The notes below the pieces were generated by a model, which had not been told where the DNA came from, made no database searches, and worked only from the letters and a program-made list of their open reading frames with translations. The translations under genes were made by a program, and so were the position numbers. From Clostridia bacterium (GTDB taxonomy: Bacteria; Bacillota_A; Clostridia; Oscillospirales; CAG-272): 13,404 nucleotides of DNA. This document shows, piece by piece, positions 7,399 through 12,884 of this stretch. Positions within the stretch are counted from its first letter, which is position 1, and every line of letters begins with the position of its first letter. The stretch covers positions 1 to 13,404 of the forward strand of contig JAGBUD010000171.1 in NCBI GenBank assembly GCA_017630995.1, in the 5' to 3' direction.

Positions 7399-7437
7399 AA
7401 AGACGGGGATATTGTTTTACACAGTATCCTCGTCTTT
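7399..7437. terminator. Bidirectional terminator between convergent genes
   Basis: Bases 7399-7415 pair with 7421-7437 in a 17-bp stem with a 5-nt loop; two of the pairs are G-U in the + transcript. Both flanks are A/T-rich. It sits between the rightward esterase and the leftward membrane-protein gene and can serve both. Confidence 0.85.
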
Positions 7438-7452
7438 CTTATGACTAAAGAA

Positions 7453-8190
7453 TTATTTATTCTTGTTTCTCTTATCCAAAAATCTGTTAAATCTGAATGC
7501 AAGGTAAAAGACTCCCACAACGAATATAATGCAAGCGGTTACCAAAATCACCCAATGCCAAGGGGAAGTGAATTTATCGTAGGGGATTATGGAAGCTCCG
7601 AAAATAATGGTTGCAATTCCTATTCCTCTGCCAATAACGATGGAGGGAATAAACCATTTCATCGACATTCTTATAGTTCCCGCAATCATAACGAGCGCGT
7701 TGTCTGGGAAGATGGGGAAAACCATCATAAGAGGGAAGTAAACCGTTCCCTTGTGCTTTAATAGGTCGGTTGCCTTTTGGCAATCCTCTGCGCCGAGGAG
7801 CTTTGTGCAGATTCGGTATCCGCCGAGACGCCCGATGAAATAGAGCGCGACGCTTGAGAGCAAAATTCCCGCAAAGGCAACGAAAAACGCATGCCACGCG
7901 TATTCGAAAAACGCTTGAATGAGAAGAAGAAATGCCGCAGAAACACCCGGAACAAACGAAAGCAAAATCGTAATTGCGATTTCGATTGCAATGAGTATTA
8001 AGCTTGAGTACCAAGAATTTCTAAAGGAATCGAAGAGAGCTTCATTAAGTCTCATTTCATTTCCCTCATAATATATTACGCCGGCGGCTCTGAGAATCAA
8101 GAGCGAAATAACTGATATGTCTATAAGGATAAAGAACATAATCGCAAGCTTGATTATTTGTGATTTGTGCGCCTTAAAAAAATTAATCAT
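7453..8190 (-). CDS. VTT/DedA-family (TVP38-like) membrane protein
   Basis: This 245-residue integral membrane protein has about six hydrophobic segments, near 13-34, 62-88, 98-120, 151-172, 180-202 and 211-233. The central part fits the VTT domain of the TVP38/TMEM64 and DedA superfamily: a re-entrant FVPGVSAA segment (79-86), a G-rich GILLSSVALYFIGRLGG segment (108-124), and FP-x-FPDN followed by AG-x-x-RMS (158-175). Relatives act as lipid scramblases or flippases or affect membrane potential; substrate is not predictable here. The start ATG at 8190 has only a weak site (AGAG) upstream. An exact consensus promoter lies at 8244-8272. It is transcribed alone, divergently from the next PHP gene. 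Confidence 0.82.
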   Translation of the reverse strand: MINFFKAHKSQIIKLAIMFFILIDISVISLLILRAAGVIYYEGNEMRLNEALFDSFRNSWYSSLILIAIEIAITILLSFVPGVSAAFLLLIQAFFEYAWHAFFVAFAGILLSSVALYFIGRLGGYRICTKLLGAEDCQKATDLLKHKGTVYFPLMMVFPIFPDNALVMIAGTIRMSMKWFIPSIVIGRGIGIATIIFGASIIPYDKFTSPWHWVILVTACIIFVVGVFYLAFRFNRFLDKRNKNK

Positions 8191-8243
8191 TTAATAAATC
8201 TCTGTCTTTTTATAGTTGGTTGGAAGAAATATCTACCATAACC

Positions 8244-8272
8244 ATTATATATCTTATAAAATGCAATGTCAA
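8244..8272 (-). promoter_or_regulatory. SigA promoter of the VTT-domain gene
   Basis: Read on the minus strand, an exact TTGACA (8272-8267) and exact TATAAT (8249-8244) are 17 bp apart. Predicted start is near 8237, giving a leader of about 47 nt. Confidence 0.85.
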
Positions 8273-8291
8273 GCAAATGTGCCGTATTGGA

Positions 8292-8318
8292 AAAATATTA
8301 ACCGTTTTTTAATATTTT
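8292..8318. promoter_or_regulatory. A/T-only inverted repeat in a divergent intergenic region
   Basis: AAAATATTAA (8292-8301) and TTAATATTTT (8309-8318) are a perfect 10-bp inverted repeat with a 7-nt centre. It lies between two divergent promoters, about 20 bp upstream of one -35 box and 46 bp upstream of the other. It could be a regulator site, but A/T palindromes also arise by chance in such gaps. Confidence 0.35.
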
Positions 8319-8363
8319 ATATATGGTGCCGCCGAATTTGCTTAAATGTTTTTTGAGTAGGCG

Positions 8364-8392
8364 TTGACTTTTCTTGCGGTGCGTGATAGAAT
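8364..8392 (+). promoter_or_regulatory. SigA promoter of the HisJ-like gene
   Basis: TTGACT (8364-8369) and TAGAAT (8387-8392) are 17 bp apart with TGA before the -10 box. Predicted start is near 8399, which places the GTG at 8396 outside the transcript and fixes the gene start at ATG 8423. Confidence 0.75.
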
Positions 8393-8422
8393 GAGGTGAA
8401 TAAAATTATTGGCGGTGAAAAA

Positions 8423-9232
8423 ATGATATACGATTACCACGTTCACAGTGTGAATTCTGACGGAAAGGGTACTGTTGACGAGCTTTGCGGATACGCACTT
8501 GAAAAGGGAATTTGCGGCTTTGCCTTGACGGACCATGCCGATATGAATTACTACGAGGCGCGCGATACGTATAACAGAATTAAAAAGTCAATTGCCGACG
8601 TTAAGGAGGCAAGAGAGAAATACAAGGGAAGGCTTGAGCTTTACACGGGTGTGGAGCTTGGCGAATACCTTTGGGCTCCCGAAAAGGCAAAGGAGATTTT
8701 GTCTATCGGAGAATTTGACGTCGTTTTGTGCTCTATACATTCTGCAGTTTGGAAAAAATGGGGTCGCCCCTATAGCAGAATAGAATTCGTACCCGAGGAA
8801 ATAACGGACGAGGAGCTTGACGAATATTTCGTCGATTATTTCGACCAGCTCTCCAAAACCGCCGCAATCTGTGATTATGACGTGCTTGCACACATCGTTT
8901 GCCCCGCAAGATATATGACGGGCAGATACGGCAGAAAGACCGAGTTAAAAAATTACGAAAACGAAATCGCGGAAATAATGAAAACGGTCATCGCTCGCGG
9001 TGCGGCGCTCGAAATGAACGTTGCGGGATTTCAAAAGTACACTATGCAATCGGAATGGCTCTTTAAGCTTTACCGCGACCTTGGCGGCAGAGCCGTAACT
9101 ATAGGTCAGGATACGCACCTGCCGTCTATGCTTGCGAGAAATATCGGTCTTGGAGTAGAAATGCTCCAAAGCCTCGGATATGACAGATATTCGATATACA
9201 AGGGCAGAGAAAGATTTGATATTAAGATATAA
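8423..9232 (+). CDS. PHP-family phosphatase, histidinol-phosphatase (HisJ)-like
   Basis: This 269-residue PHP protein has the size and motif order of the HisJ/HisK type histidinol-phosphatases: DYHVHS (4-9; H6, H8), TDHAD (36-40), GVELGE (76-81; E78), SIHS (104-107; H106), LAHI (155-158; H157) and GQDTH (228-232; D230, H232). It would hydrolyse a phosphate monoester with a multi-metal centre in the cytosol. No histidine-biosynthesis gene is nearby, so histidinol phosphate is only one possible substrate. ATG 8423 is preferred over GTG 8396 because the latter lies upstream of the predicted transcription start, and GGCGGTG at 8411-8417 precedes the ATG. It is monocistronic, ending at a perfect palindromic terminator. 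It is distinct from the shorter PHP protein at 433-1128. Confidence 0.85.
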   Translation: MIYDYHVHSVNSDGKGTVDELCGYALEKGICGFALTDHADMNYYEARDTYNRIKKSIADVKEAREKYKGRLELYTGVELGEYLWAPEKAKEILSIGEFDVVLCSIHSAVWKKWGRPYSRIEFVPEEITDEELDEYFVDYFDQLSKTAAICDYDVLAHIVCPARYMTGRYGRKTELKNYENEIAEIMKTVIARGAALEMNVAGFQKYTMQSEWLFKLYRDLGGRAVTIGQDTHLPSMLARNIGLGVEMLQSLGYDRYSIYKGRERFDIKI

Positions 9233-9250
9233 TTTTTGCACAGTAACAAC

Positions 9251-9282
9251 AAAAAACCATCGGAAATTTCCGATGGTTTTTT
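9251..9282. terminator. Perfect palindromic bidirectional terminator
   Basis: Bases 9251-9266 are the exact reverse complement of 9267-9282: A6, CCATCGG and AAA, then the mirror ending in T6. In RNA the central AAATTT would form the loop. It lies between two convergent genes, 18 nt after the stop of the PHP gene and 1 nt after the stop of the FeoB-associated peptide on the other strand. Confidence 0.9.
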
Positions 9283-9283
9283 A

Positions 9284-9448
9284 TTAATGCTTTTCTTCGT
9301 TTTTGCAGCCGCAGCATTTGTTGCAGGAGTCTGCATATGGGCAGCCTATGCACTTTTTGCCCTTTTTCTTTGCAATTATTATATACGTCAGCGCGCCGCC
9401 GATTATAAAGGCAACGGCGGCAATAGCAATAATTTCACCTACGACCAT
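9284..9448 (-). CDS. FeoB-associated Cys-rich membrane peptide
   Basis: This 54-residue peptide has a membrane segment at about 4-26, then a Lys-rich stretch (27-32) and a Cys cluster: C33-x2-C36-x5-C42-x2-C45-C46-x-C48. This layout is that of the FeoB-associated Cys-rich membrane proteins found directly after feoB in many Clostridia and other Bacteroidota/Bacillota. The start ATG lies 3 nt after the feoB stop, so translation is probably coupled, and the terminator follows its own stop at once. The Cys cluster faces the cytosol by the positive-inside rule and may receive or sense Fe(II); its exact role is not settled. It may take the place of FeoC, which is not seen here. Confidence 0.9.
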   Translation of the reverse strand: MVVGEIIAIAAVAFIIGGALTYIIIAKKKGKKCIGCPYADSCNKCCGCKNEEKH

Positions 9449-9451
9449 AGC

Positions 9452-11473
9452 TTATACCCTTGCGGATTCCTTTTTGGGCGAGGACGGATTGCTTGATTTT
9501 TCTTGAACCTTTTTGCGTATAATGAGAAAAGCAAGAAGTGCTGATATGAGAATAACTACCGACCAGCCAACTATGGGAATCCAAAGCGAAGCAAAGGCTT
9601 GGCGTGTAAAGAGCATACCGAAGAAGAACGTTATAAAGCTTACTGTATATCCAACCGCAAACTGAAGCCCGATTCCTGCGAAAAACCACTTTTTGCTCTT
9701 CATTTCCGAATTCATTGCGGCAAGCGCGGCAAAGCAAGGAGGAGAGAATAGGGTGAATATCAAATACGCAAGTCCTGCAACTGCACCGATTCCGAAAGCC
9801 TCGGAAACCGCGGTTGCAGAGCCTGTCATTTCAAGCTCGTCAAGGTTGATGAGGTTGGAGATTCCAAAGCAAACCGCGAGAGTGCCAACCACGTTTTCCT
9901 TGGCGATAAATCCCGTTATTGCGGCAGCCGCGAATTCCCAAGCCACAACGCCGATTAGGGGTGCTATGGCATAAGCAAACGGGGTTGCGATATCGTGAAG
10001 AATAGAATCTGCGGCGTCGCTTACGGGAGAGAATCTCCAGTTGAACGTTTGCATAACGTGAACGACAAAGTTGCAAACGAGAATAACAGTTCCCGCCTTA
10101 ACGATAAACGACCAACCGCGTCCAAGCATTGACATTGTAGCTCTCGGAACGCTCGGAAGCTTATATTCGGGAAGCTCAATTATGAAATAGGAGCGTTTCT
10201 TTTTGTTACCCGTGATTGAGTTTACGAGAAGCGCCGCAACGAGAATTATTGCAATTCCCATAAAGTACATAAGAGTTCCGACCCAAGCGGATTTCCCGAA
10301 AAACGCACCCGCAAAAAGTGATATAACAGGTAGCTTTGCACCACATGGCATAAAGGGCGTGAGCATAACTGCAGCGCGGCGCTCGCGCTCGTCTCTTATC
10401 GTGCGGCAAGCCATAACGCCGGGGACCGTGCAACCTGTTCCGACAACGAACGGGATAACCGACTTGCCCGAAAGTCCAACCTTTTTGAATATCGGGTCGA
10501 GAACGACTGTCGCGCGTGCCATATATCCGCAATCCTCAAGCAGAGCGATGAGGAAATACATTATCATAACGAGAGGGAGGAAGCCGATAACGGCTATAAC
10601 GCCGCCGATTATACCCTCAACGAGAATTGACGCCCATATTCCAAGCTCGCCCGCCTCGTTTGAAAGGGCGAGCGCAATAAGCTCCTTGCCCGCTTCAAGC
10701 CAGCCGCAGAACGTGTCTGCCACCCACGGCCCGAGCCAAGCCTGCGAAATTCCGAAAACGAGGAACATAATGAGCGCGAATATCGGAAGTCCAACCCACT
10801 TGTTTGTAAGAACAGTGTCTATTTTATCTTGGAAGTTTTTATTCTTTGAGAAGGTTTTTCTCGTTTCAACCGATGAAACGATTTCGTTTACGAAAGCAAA
10901 TCTCTTTCTGTCGTCAGCTTCAACGCTTTCCTTGCTCGTAACGTCAACGCCCTTCTGAACGTAAGGTGCGTTTTGCGTTTTTCCAACCGAGCTTACCGCC
11001 GCCTCAACGAGCCTTGCAACTCCGCTTGCGGATTTTGAAGCAGTTTCAACAACCTTGCAGCCAAGTCTTTTTTCAAGCTCCGCTACGTCTATCTTCGTTT
11101 CTCTTTTTTTGTTTATATCGGATTTATTGAGCGCAACCACAACGGGAATGCCAAGCTCAAGGAGCTGGGTCGTGAAGAAAAGGCTTCTTGAAAGGTTTGT
11201 GCCGTCTACAATGTTTATTATAACGTCGGGAGTTTCGTTTTTTATATAATCGTTTGTTATGCTTTCCTCGGAGGTAAAGGGGGACATTGAGTATGCGCCC
11301 GGGAGATCGACTGCTATAAGCTCCCCGTCCTTGTAAAGACGCTTTTTTATGGGGTGCTCTTTCTTTTCAACTGTAACGCCTGCCCAGTTTCCAACCTTTT
11401 CGTTTTGACCTGTGAGGGCGTTATACATTGTTGTTTTTCCGCTGTTAGGGTTGCCCGCTAAAGCAATTCTCAT
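9452..11473 (-). CDS. feoB: Ferrous iron transport protein B
   Basis: This 673-residue inner-membrane Fe(II) permease has an N-terminal GTPase domain. G1 is GNPNSGKT (7-14), T34 in AGVTVEKKE is switch I, G3 is DLPG (57-60 region), G4 is NKSD (116-119), and G5-like ASKSASG follows (145-151). A helical linker runs to about 225, followed by the polytopic Gate domains. Conserved permease segments are GCTVPGVMACRT (347-358), FMPCGAKLPV (374-383) and FSPPCFAALA (576-585), with cysteines thought to lie on the iron path. The tail from about 654 is basic and soluble. I start it at ATG 11473; a longer frame to 11524 would begin inside an inverted repeat and lacks a ribosome site, whereas GGAGGAT lies just upstream of 11473. 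It is the second gene of feoA-feoB-peptide. Confidence 0.97.
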   Translation of the reverse strand: MRIALAGNPNSGKTTMYNALTGQNEKVGNWAGVTVEKKEHPIKKRLYKDGELIAVDLPGAYSMSPFTSEESITNDYIKNETPDVIINIVDGTNLSRSLFFTTQLLELGIPVVVALNKSDINKKRETKIDVAELEKRLGCKVVETASKSASGVARLVEAAVSSVGKTQNAPYVQKGVDVTSKESVEADDRKRFAFVNEIVSSVETRKTFSKNKNFQDKIDTVLTNKWVGLPIFALIMFLVFGISQAWLGPWVADTFCGWLEAGKELIALALSNEAGELGIWASILVEGIIGGVIAVIGFLPLVMIMYFLIALLEDCGYMARATVVLDPIFKKVGLSGKSVIPFVVGTGCTVPGVMACRTIRDERERRAAVMLTPFMPCGAKLPVISLFAGAFFGKSAWVGTLMYFMGIAIILVAALLVNSITGNKKKRSYFIIELPEYKLPSVPRATMSMLGRGWSFIVKAGTVILVCNFVVHVMQTFNWRFSPVSDAADSILHDIATPFAYAIAPLIGVVAWEFAAAAITGFIAKENVVGTLAVCFGISNLINLDELEMTGSATAVSEAFGIGAVAGLAYLIFTLFSPPCFAALAAMNSEMKSKKWFFAGIGLQFAVGYTVSFITFFFGMLFTRQAFASLWIPIVGWSVVILISALLAFLIIRKKVQEKSSNPSSPKKESARV

Positions 11474-11522
11474 TGAGAAAATCCTCCGATTAGATGATGT
11501 GTCGTGTTTTGTTATTGAATGC

Positions 11523-11542
11523 AAGTTAGCCGCAGCTAACTT
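11523..11542. promoter_or_regulatory. GTTAGC-N4-GCTAAC inverted repeat before feoB
   Basis: AAGTTAGCCGCAGCTAACTT is a perfect 8-bp-arm inverted repeat with a 4-nt centre, 50 nt upstream of the feoB start. A sister copy sits in the feoA leader at 11824-11839. Half-sites GTTAG/CTAAC recall those of DtxR/IdeR-family iron regulators, but the centre is wider than the classical 19-bp box. It could act as DNA operator or as an RNA stem in the feoA-feoB transcript. Confidence 0.6.
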
Positions 11543-11557
11543 ACAGGGCTTTTAAAA

Positions 11558-11575
11558 AGTGATCCAAAGATCACT
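11558..11575 (-). terminator. Weak hairpin with T run at the feoA stop
   Basis: On the minus strand AGTGATC-TTTG-GATCACT (11575-11558) is a 7-bp stem with a 4-nt loop followed by TTTT. The feoA stop codon TGA (11573-11571) lies inside the left arm. It looks like a weak terminator or attenuator that could make feoA transcripts more abundant than feoB, or it could slow RNA decay. The stem is short, so full termination is unlikely. Confidence 0.45.
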
Positions 11576-11792
11576 CTTCTCTTACCGTGATAGCCTCGGT
11601 AATGAAACTGTCTATATTGTATCTACCGTCTTTTATAACTACGATAGAGCCGCTTTTACGGCGCTTAATAACTGTTATAGGCTCGCCGGAATAGCATCCG
11701 AGCGTGAATAAAAACGAGTTCAACTCGTCATCGTCAGTGTCTATTCGCTCGATGATATATTCTTTTCCTTCTTGTGCTGCGGAAAGCTTCAT
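11571..11792 (-). CDS. feoA: Ferrous iron transport protein A (FeoA)
   Basis: This 73-residue protein is the SH3-like FeoA domain, a small cytosolic partner needed for FeoB-driven Fe(II) uptake. Typical features are the basic segment with IKRRKSGSIVVI (42-53), the glycine turn LGCYSGEPI (31-39) and the closing beta strands with ITVREE. Length is normal for stand-alone FeoA. ATG 11792 is preceded by GGAGATA at the right distance. It is first in the operon, with a perfect promoter at 11848-11876 and an inverted repeat in its leader. A 97-nt gap with hairpins separates it from feoB. Confidence 0.93.
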   Translation of the reverse strand: MKLSAAQEGKEYIIERIDTDDDELNSFLFTLGCYSGEPITVIKRRKSGSIVVIKDGRYNIDSFITEAITVREE

Positions 11793-11823
11793 ATATTATC
11801 TCCAAAATGGGTTATCCAATGGT

Positions 11824-11839
11824 GTTAGCCTCGGCTAAC
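11824..11839. promoter_or_regulatory. GTTAGC-N4-GCTAAC inverted repeat in the feoA leader
   Basis: GTTAGCCTCGGCTAAC is a perfect inverted repeat (7-bp arms, 2-nt centre) lying just downstream of the feoA -10 box, at roughly +2 to +17. A repressor bound there would block transcription start, fitting iron-dependent control. It shares the GTTAGC/GCTAAC arms with the copy at 11523-11542. Identity of the regulator is inferred only by resemblance to DtxR-type half-sites. Confidence 0.65.
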
Positions 11840-11847
11840 TCGAATTG

Positions 11848-11876
11848 ATTATACTACAATAAACGGCTTTTGTCAA
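11848..11876 (-). promoter_or_regulatory. feoA: SigA promoter of the feoA-feoB operon
   Basis: Read on the minus strand, an exact TTGACA (11876-11871) and exact TATAAT (11853-11848) are 17 bp apart. Predicted start is near 11841, giving a leader of about 49 nt to feoA. Confidence 0.88.
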
Positions 11877-11882
11877 TATGTT

Positions 11883-11901
11883 TTTAGAAAGTTTTTCTAA
11901 A
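11883..11901. promoter_or_regulatory. TTTAGAAA-N3-TTTCTAAA inverted repeat upstream of feoA
   Basis: A perfect 8-bp inverted repeat with a 3-nt centre lies 7 bp upstream of the feoA -35 box. This is where an activator or second repressor could bind. The rest of the 250-bp gap between feoA and the phosphatase gene (about 11902-11982) holds nothing else I recognise. Confidence 0.4.
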
Positions 11902-11982
11902 TAACGCAAAAACTGACGCCCCGCAAAAGAAAAGGAAACGAAAGACGCATTCGCGGCAACCTGGCGTTATGCTCTGACGTCC

Positions 11983-12024
11983 TTGACAAATTCGCCGCGC
12001 GATAGTATAATTAATTCAATTAAT
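11983..12024 (+). promoter_or_regulatory. SigA promoter overlapping a palindrome
   Basis: An exact TTGACA (11983-11988) and exact TATAAT (12006-12011) are 17 bp apart. Directly after, overlapping the last -10 bases and the predicted start (near 12018), lies ATTAATTcAATTAAT (12010-12024), a perfect palindrome with 7-bp arms. It may be an operator, though it is A/T-only. Confidence 0.75.
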
Positions 12025-12042
12025 GTTTTTGGAGATTTGGTT

Positions 12043-12756
12043 ATGCTTCTTTTTTACGTAAGACACGGAGACCCCATTTACGACCCCGATTCCCTCACCC
12101 CGCTTGGAAAAAGGCAAGCCGAGGCAGTTGCAAAAAGACTTGCGCTTTACGGAATAGATAAGGTCTTTTCCTCAACGTCGATAAGAGCGCAGGAAACCGC
12201 AAAGCCGACCTGCGAGATTTTAAAGAGAACGCCCACGCTTCTTGATTTTGCAAACGAGGCGCACGCGTGGCGCGAGCTTACCGTAAAAAAGGGAGAGGGA
12301 AGAACTTGGATATTTCAGTCAAAGGACCATTTCCCGATAATAAACGATGAAAAAATGATTGAGCTTGGTCACCGTTGGTATGAGCACCCCGCATTTTCGG
12401 AATACGATTTCAAGGCGGGAATGGAAAGAATTCAAAGAGAAGCGGACGCATTTCTCTCTTCTCTCGGCTATGAGCACGACGGAAAAAGCGGCAAATACAA
12501 GGTAACGCAAGAAAACAACGAGCGAATTGCATTTTTTGCTCATCAAGGCTTCGGTCTTGCATTCCTCTCTGCGATTTTGGATATACCTTATCCTCATTTT
12601 TCGACACATTTTGATATGACTCATACGGGTATGACGGTTATAAACTTCAAAACGTTTGGTGAATATGCGTATCCAACGGTGCTGACCCTCTCCTCCGATT
12701 CGCATCTTTATCGCGAGGGATTGCCGACCAAGTATAACAATTCGCTTCTTTTTTAA
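12043..12756 (+). CDS. Histidine phosphatase superfamily protein
   Basis: This 237-residue protein belongs to the phosphoglycerate-mutase-like histidine phosphatases. It has the RHG motif (R7-H8-G9, H8 being the phosphorylated residue), SSTSIRAQETA with R48 (44-53), a Glu candidate at E72 or E78, and the second catalytic histidine H167 in FAHQGFG. An insert of about 60 residues around 85-160 is larger than in small cobC/gpmB-type members. Substrate is unknown. I start it at ATG 12043, preceded by GGAGAT at 12031; a longer frame begins at a TTG that is actually part of the -35 box. It is probably monocistronic; no strong terminator is visible after it, only an A/T-rich stretch. Confidence 0.85.
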   Translation: MLLFYVRHGDPIYDPDSLTPLGKRQAEAVAKRLALYGIDKVFSSTSIRAQETAKPTCEILKRTPTLLDFANEAHAWRELTVKKGEGRTWIFQSKDHFPIINDEKMIELGHRWYEHPAFSEYDFKAGMERIQREADAFLSSLGYEHDGKSGKYKVTQENNERIAFFAHQGFGLAFLSAILDIPYPHFSTHFDMTHTGMTVINFKTFGEYAYPTVLTLSSDSHLYREGLPTKYNNSLLF

Positions 12757-12786
12757 TATTTATATTAATAATATTTTAAAAAGCCC

Positions 12787-12815
12787 TTGAAAGATATAAA
12801 AACTTGTGCTACAAT
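12787..12815 (+). promoter_or_regulatory. SigA promoter of the antiporter gene
   Basis: TTGAAA (12787-12792) and TACAAT (12810-12815) are 17 bp apart, with TGC before the -10 box. Predicted start is near 12822, directly before a hairpin. Confidence 0.7.
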
Positions 12816-12822
12816 ATACATC

Positions 12823-12851
12823 GCCCCAAGGCTTTATTAGTTCTTTGGGGC
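12823..12851 (+). promoter_or_regulatory. Hairpin at the 5' end of the antiporter mRNA
   Basis: GCCCCAAGG (12823-12831) pairs with CTTTGGGGC (12843-12851), one pair being G-U, with an 11-nt loop. It starts about one base after the predicted transcription start. Seven Us follow only after a 14-nt gap (12865-12871), so it is a poor terminator. A 5'-stabilising stem, protein-binding site or attenuator are options. The leader (about 63 nt) is too short for the known large riboswitch classes. Confidence 0.55.
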
Positions 12852-12884
12852 TAAAAATTTGTTGTTTTTTTAGAGGAATTCTTT

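Noticed and set aside
7441..7761. 106-codon frame on the plus strand
   Set aside because: It is antisense to the VTT-domain gene, of low-complexity composition, and begins right after a terminator with no promoter.
8396..8398. GTG start for the HisJ-like gene
   Set aside because: It lies 4 nt after the -10 box, upstream of the predicted transcription start.
10203..10958. 251-codon open frame on the plus strand
   Set aside because: It lies fully antisense to the permease and GTPase parts of feoB, has no ribosome site, and its protein resembles no family; it is a by-product of feoB codon use.
11474..11524. 17-residue N-terminal extension of FeoB
   Set aside because: It would start inside the inverted repeat, lacks a ribosome site, and FeoB normally begins just before the G1 motif as with ATG 11473.
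11983..12042. 20-residue N-terminal extension of the histidine phosphatase
   Set aside because: Its TTG start is the -35 box of the promoter; the family normally starts a few residues before RHG.
12757..12786. Possible terminator after the histidine phosphatase gene
   Set aside because: Only short A/T palindromes are present, with no GC-containing stem followed by a T run.
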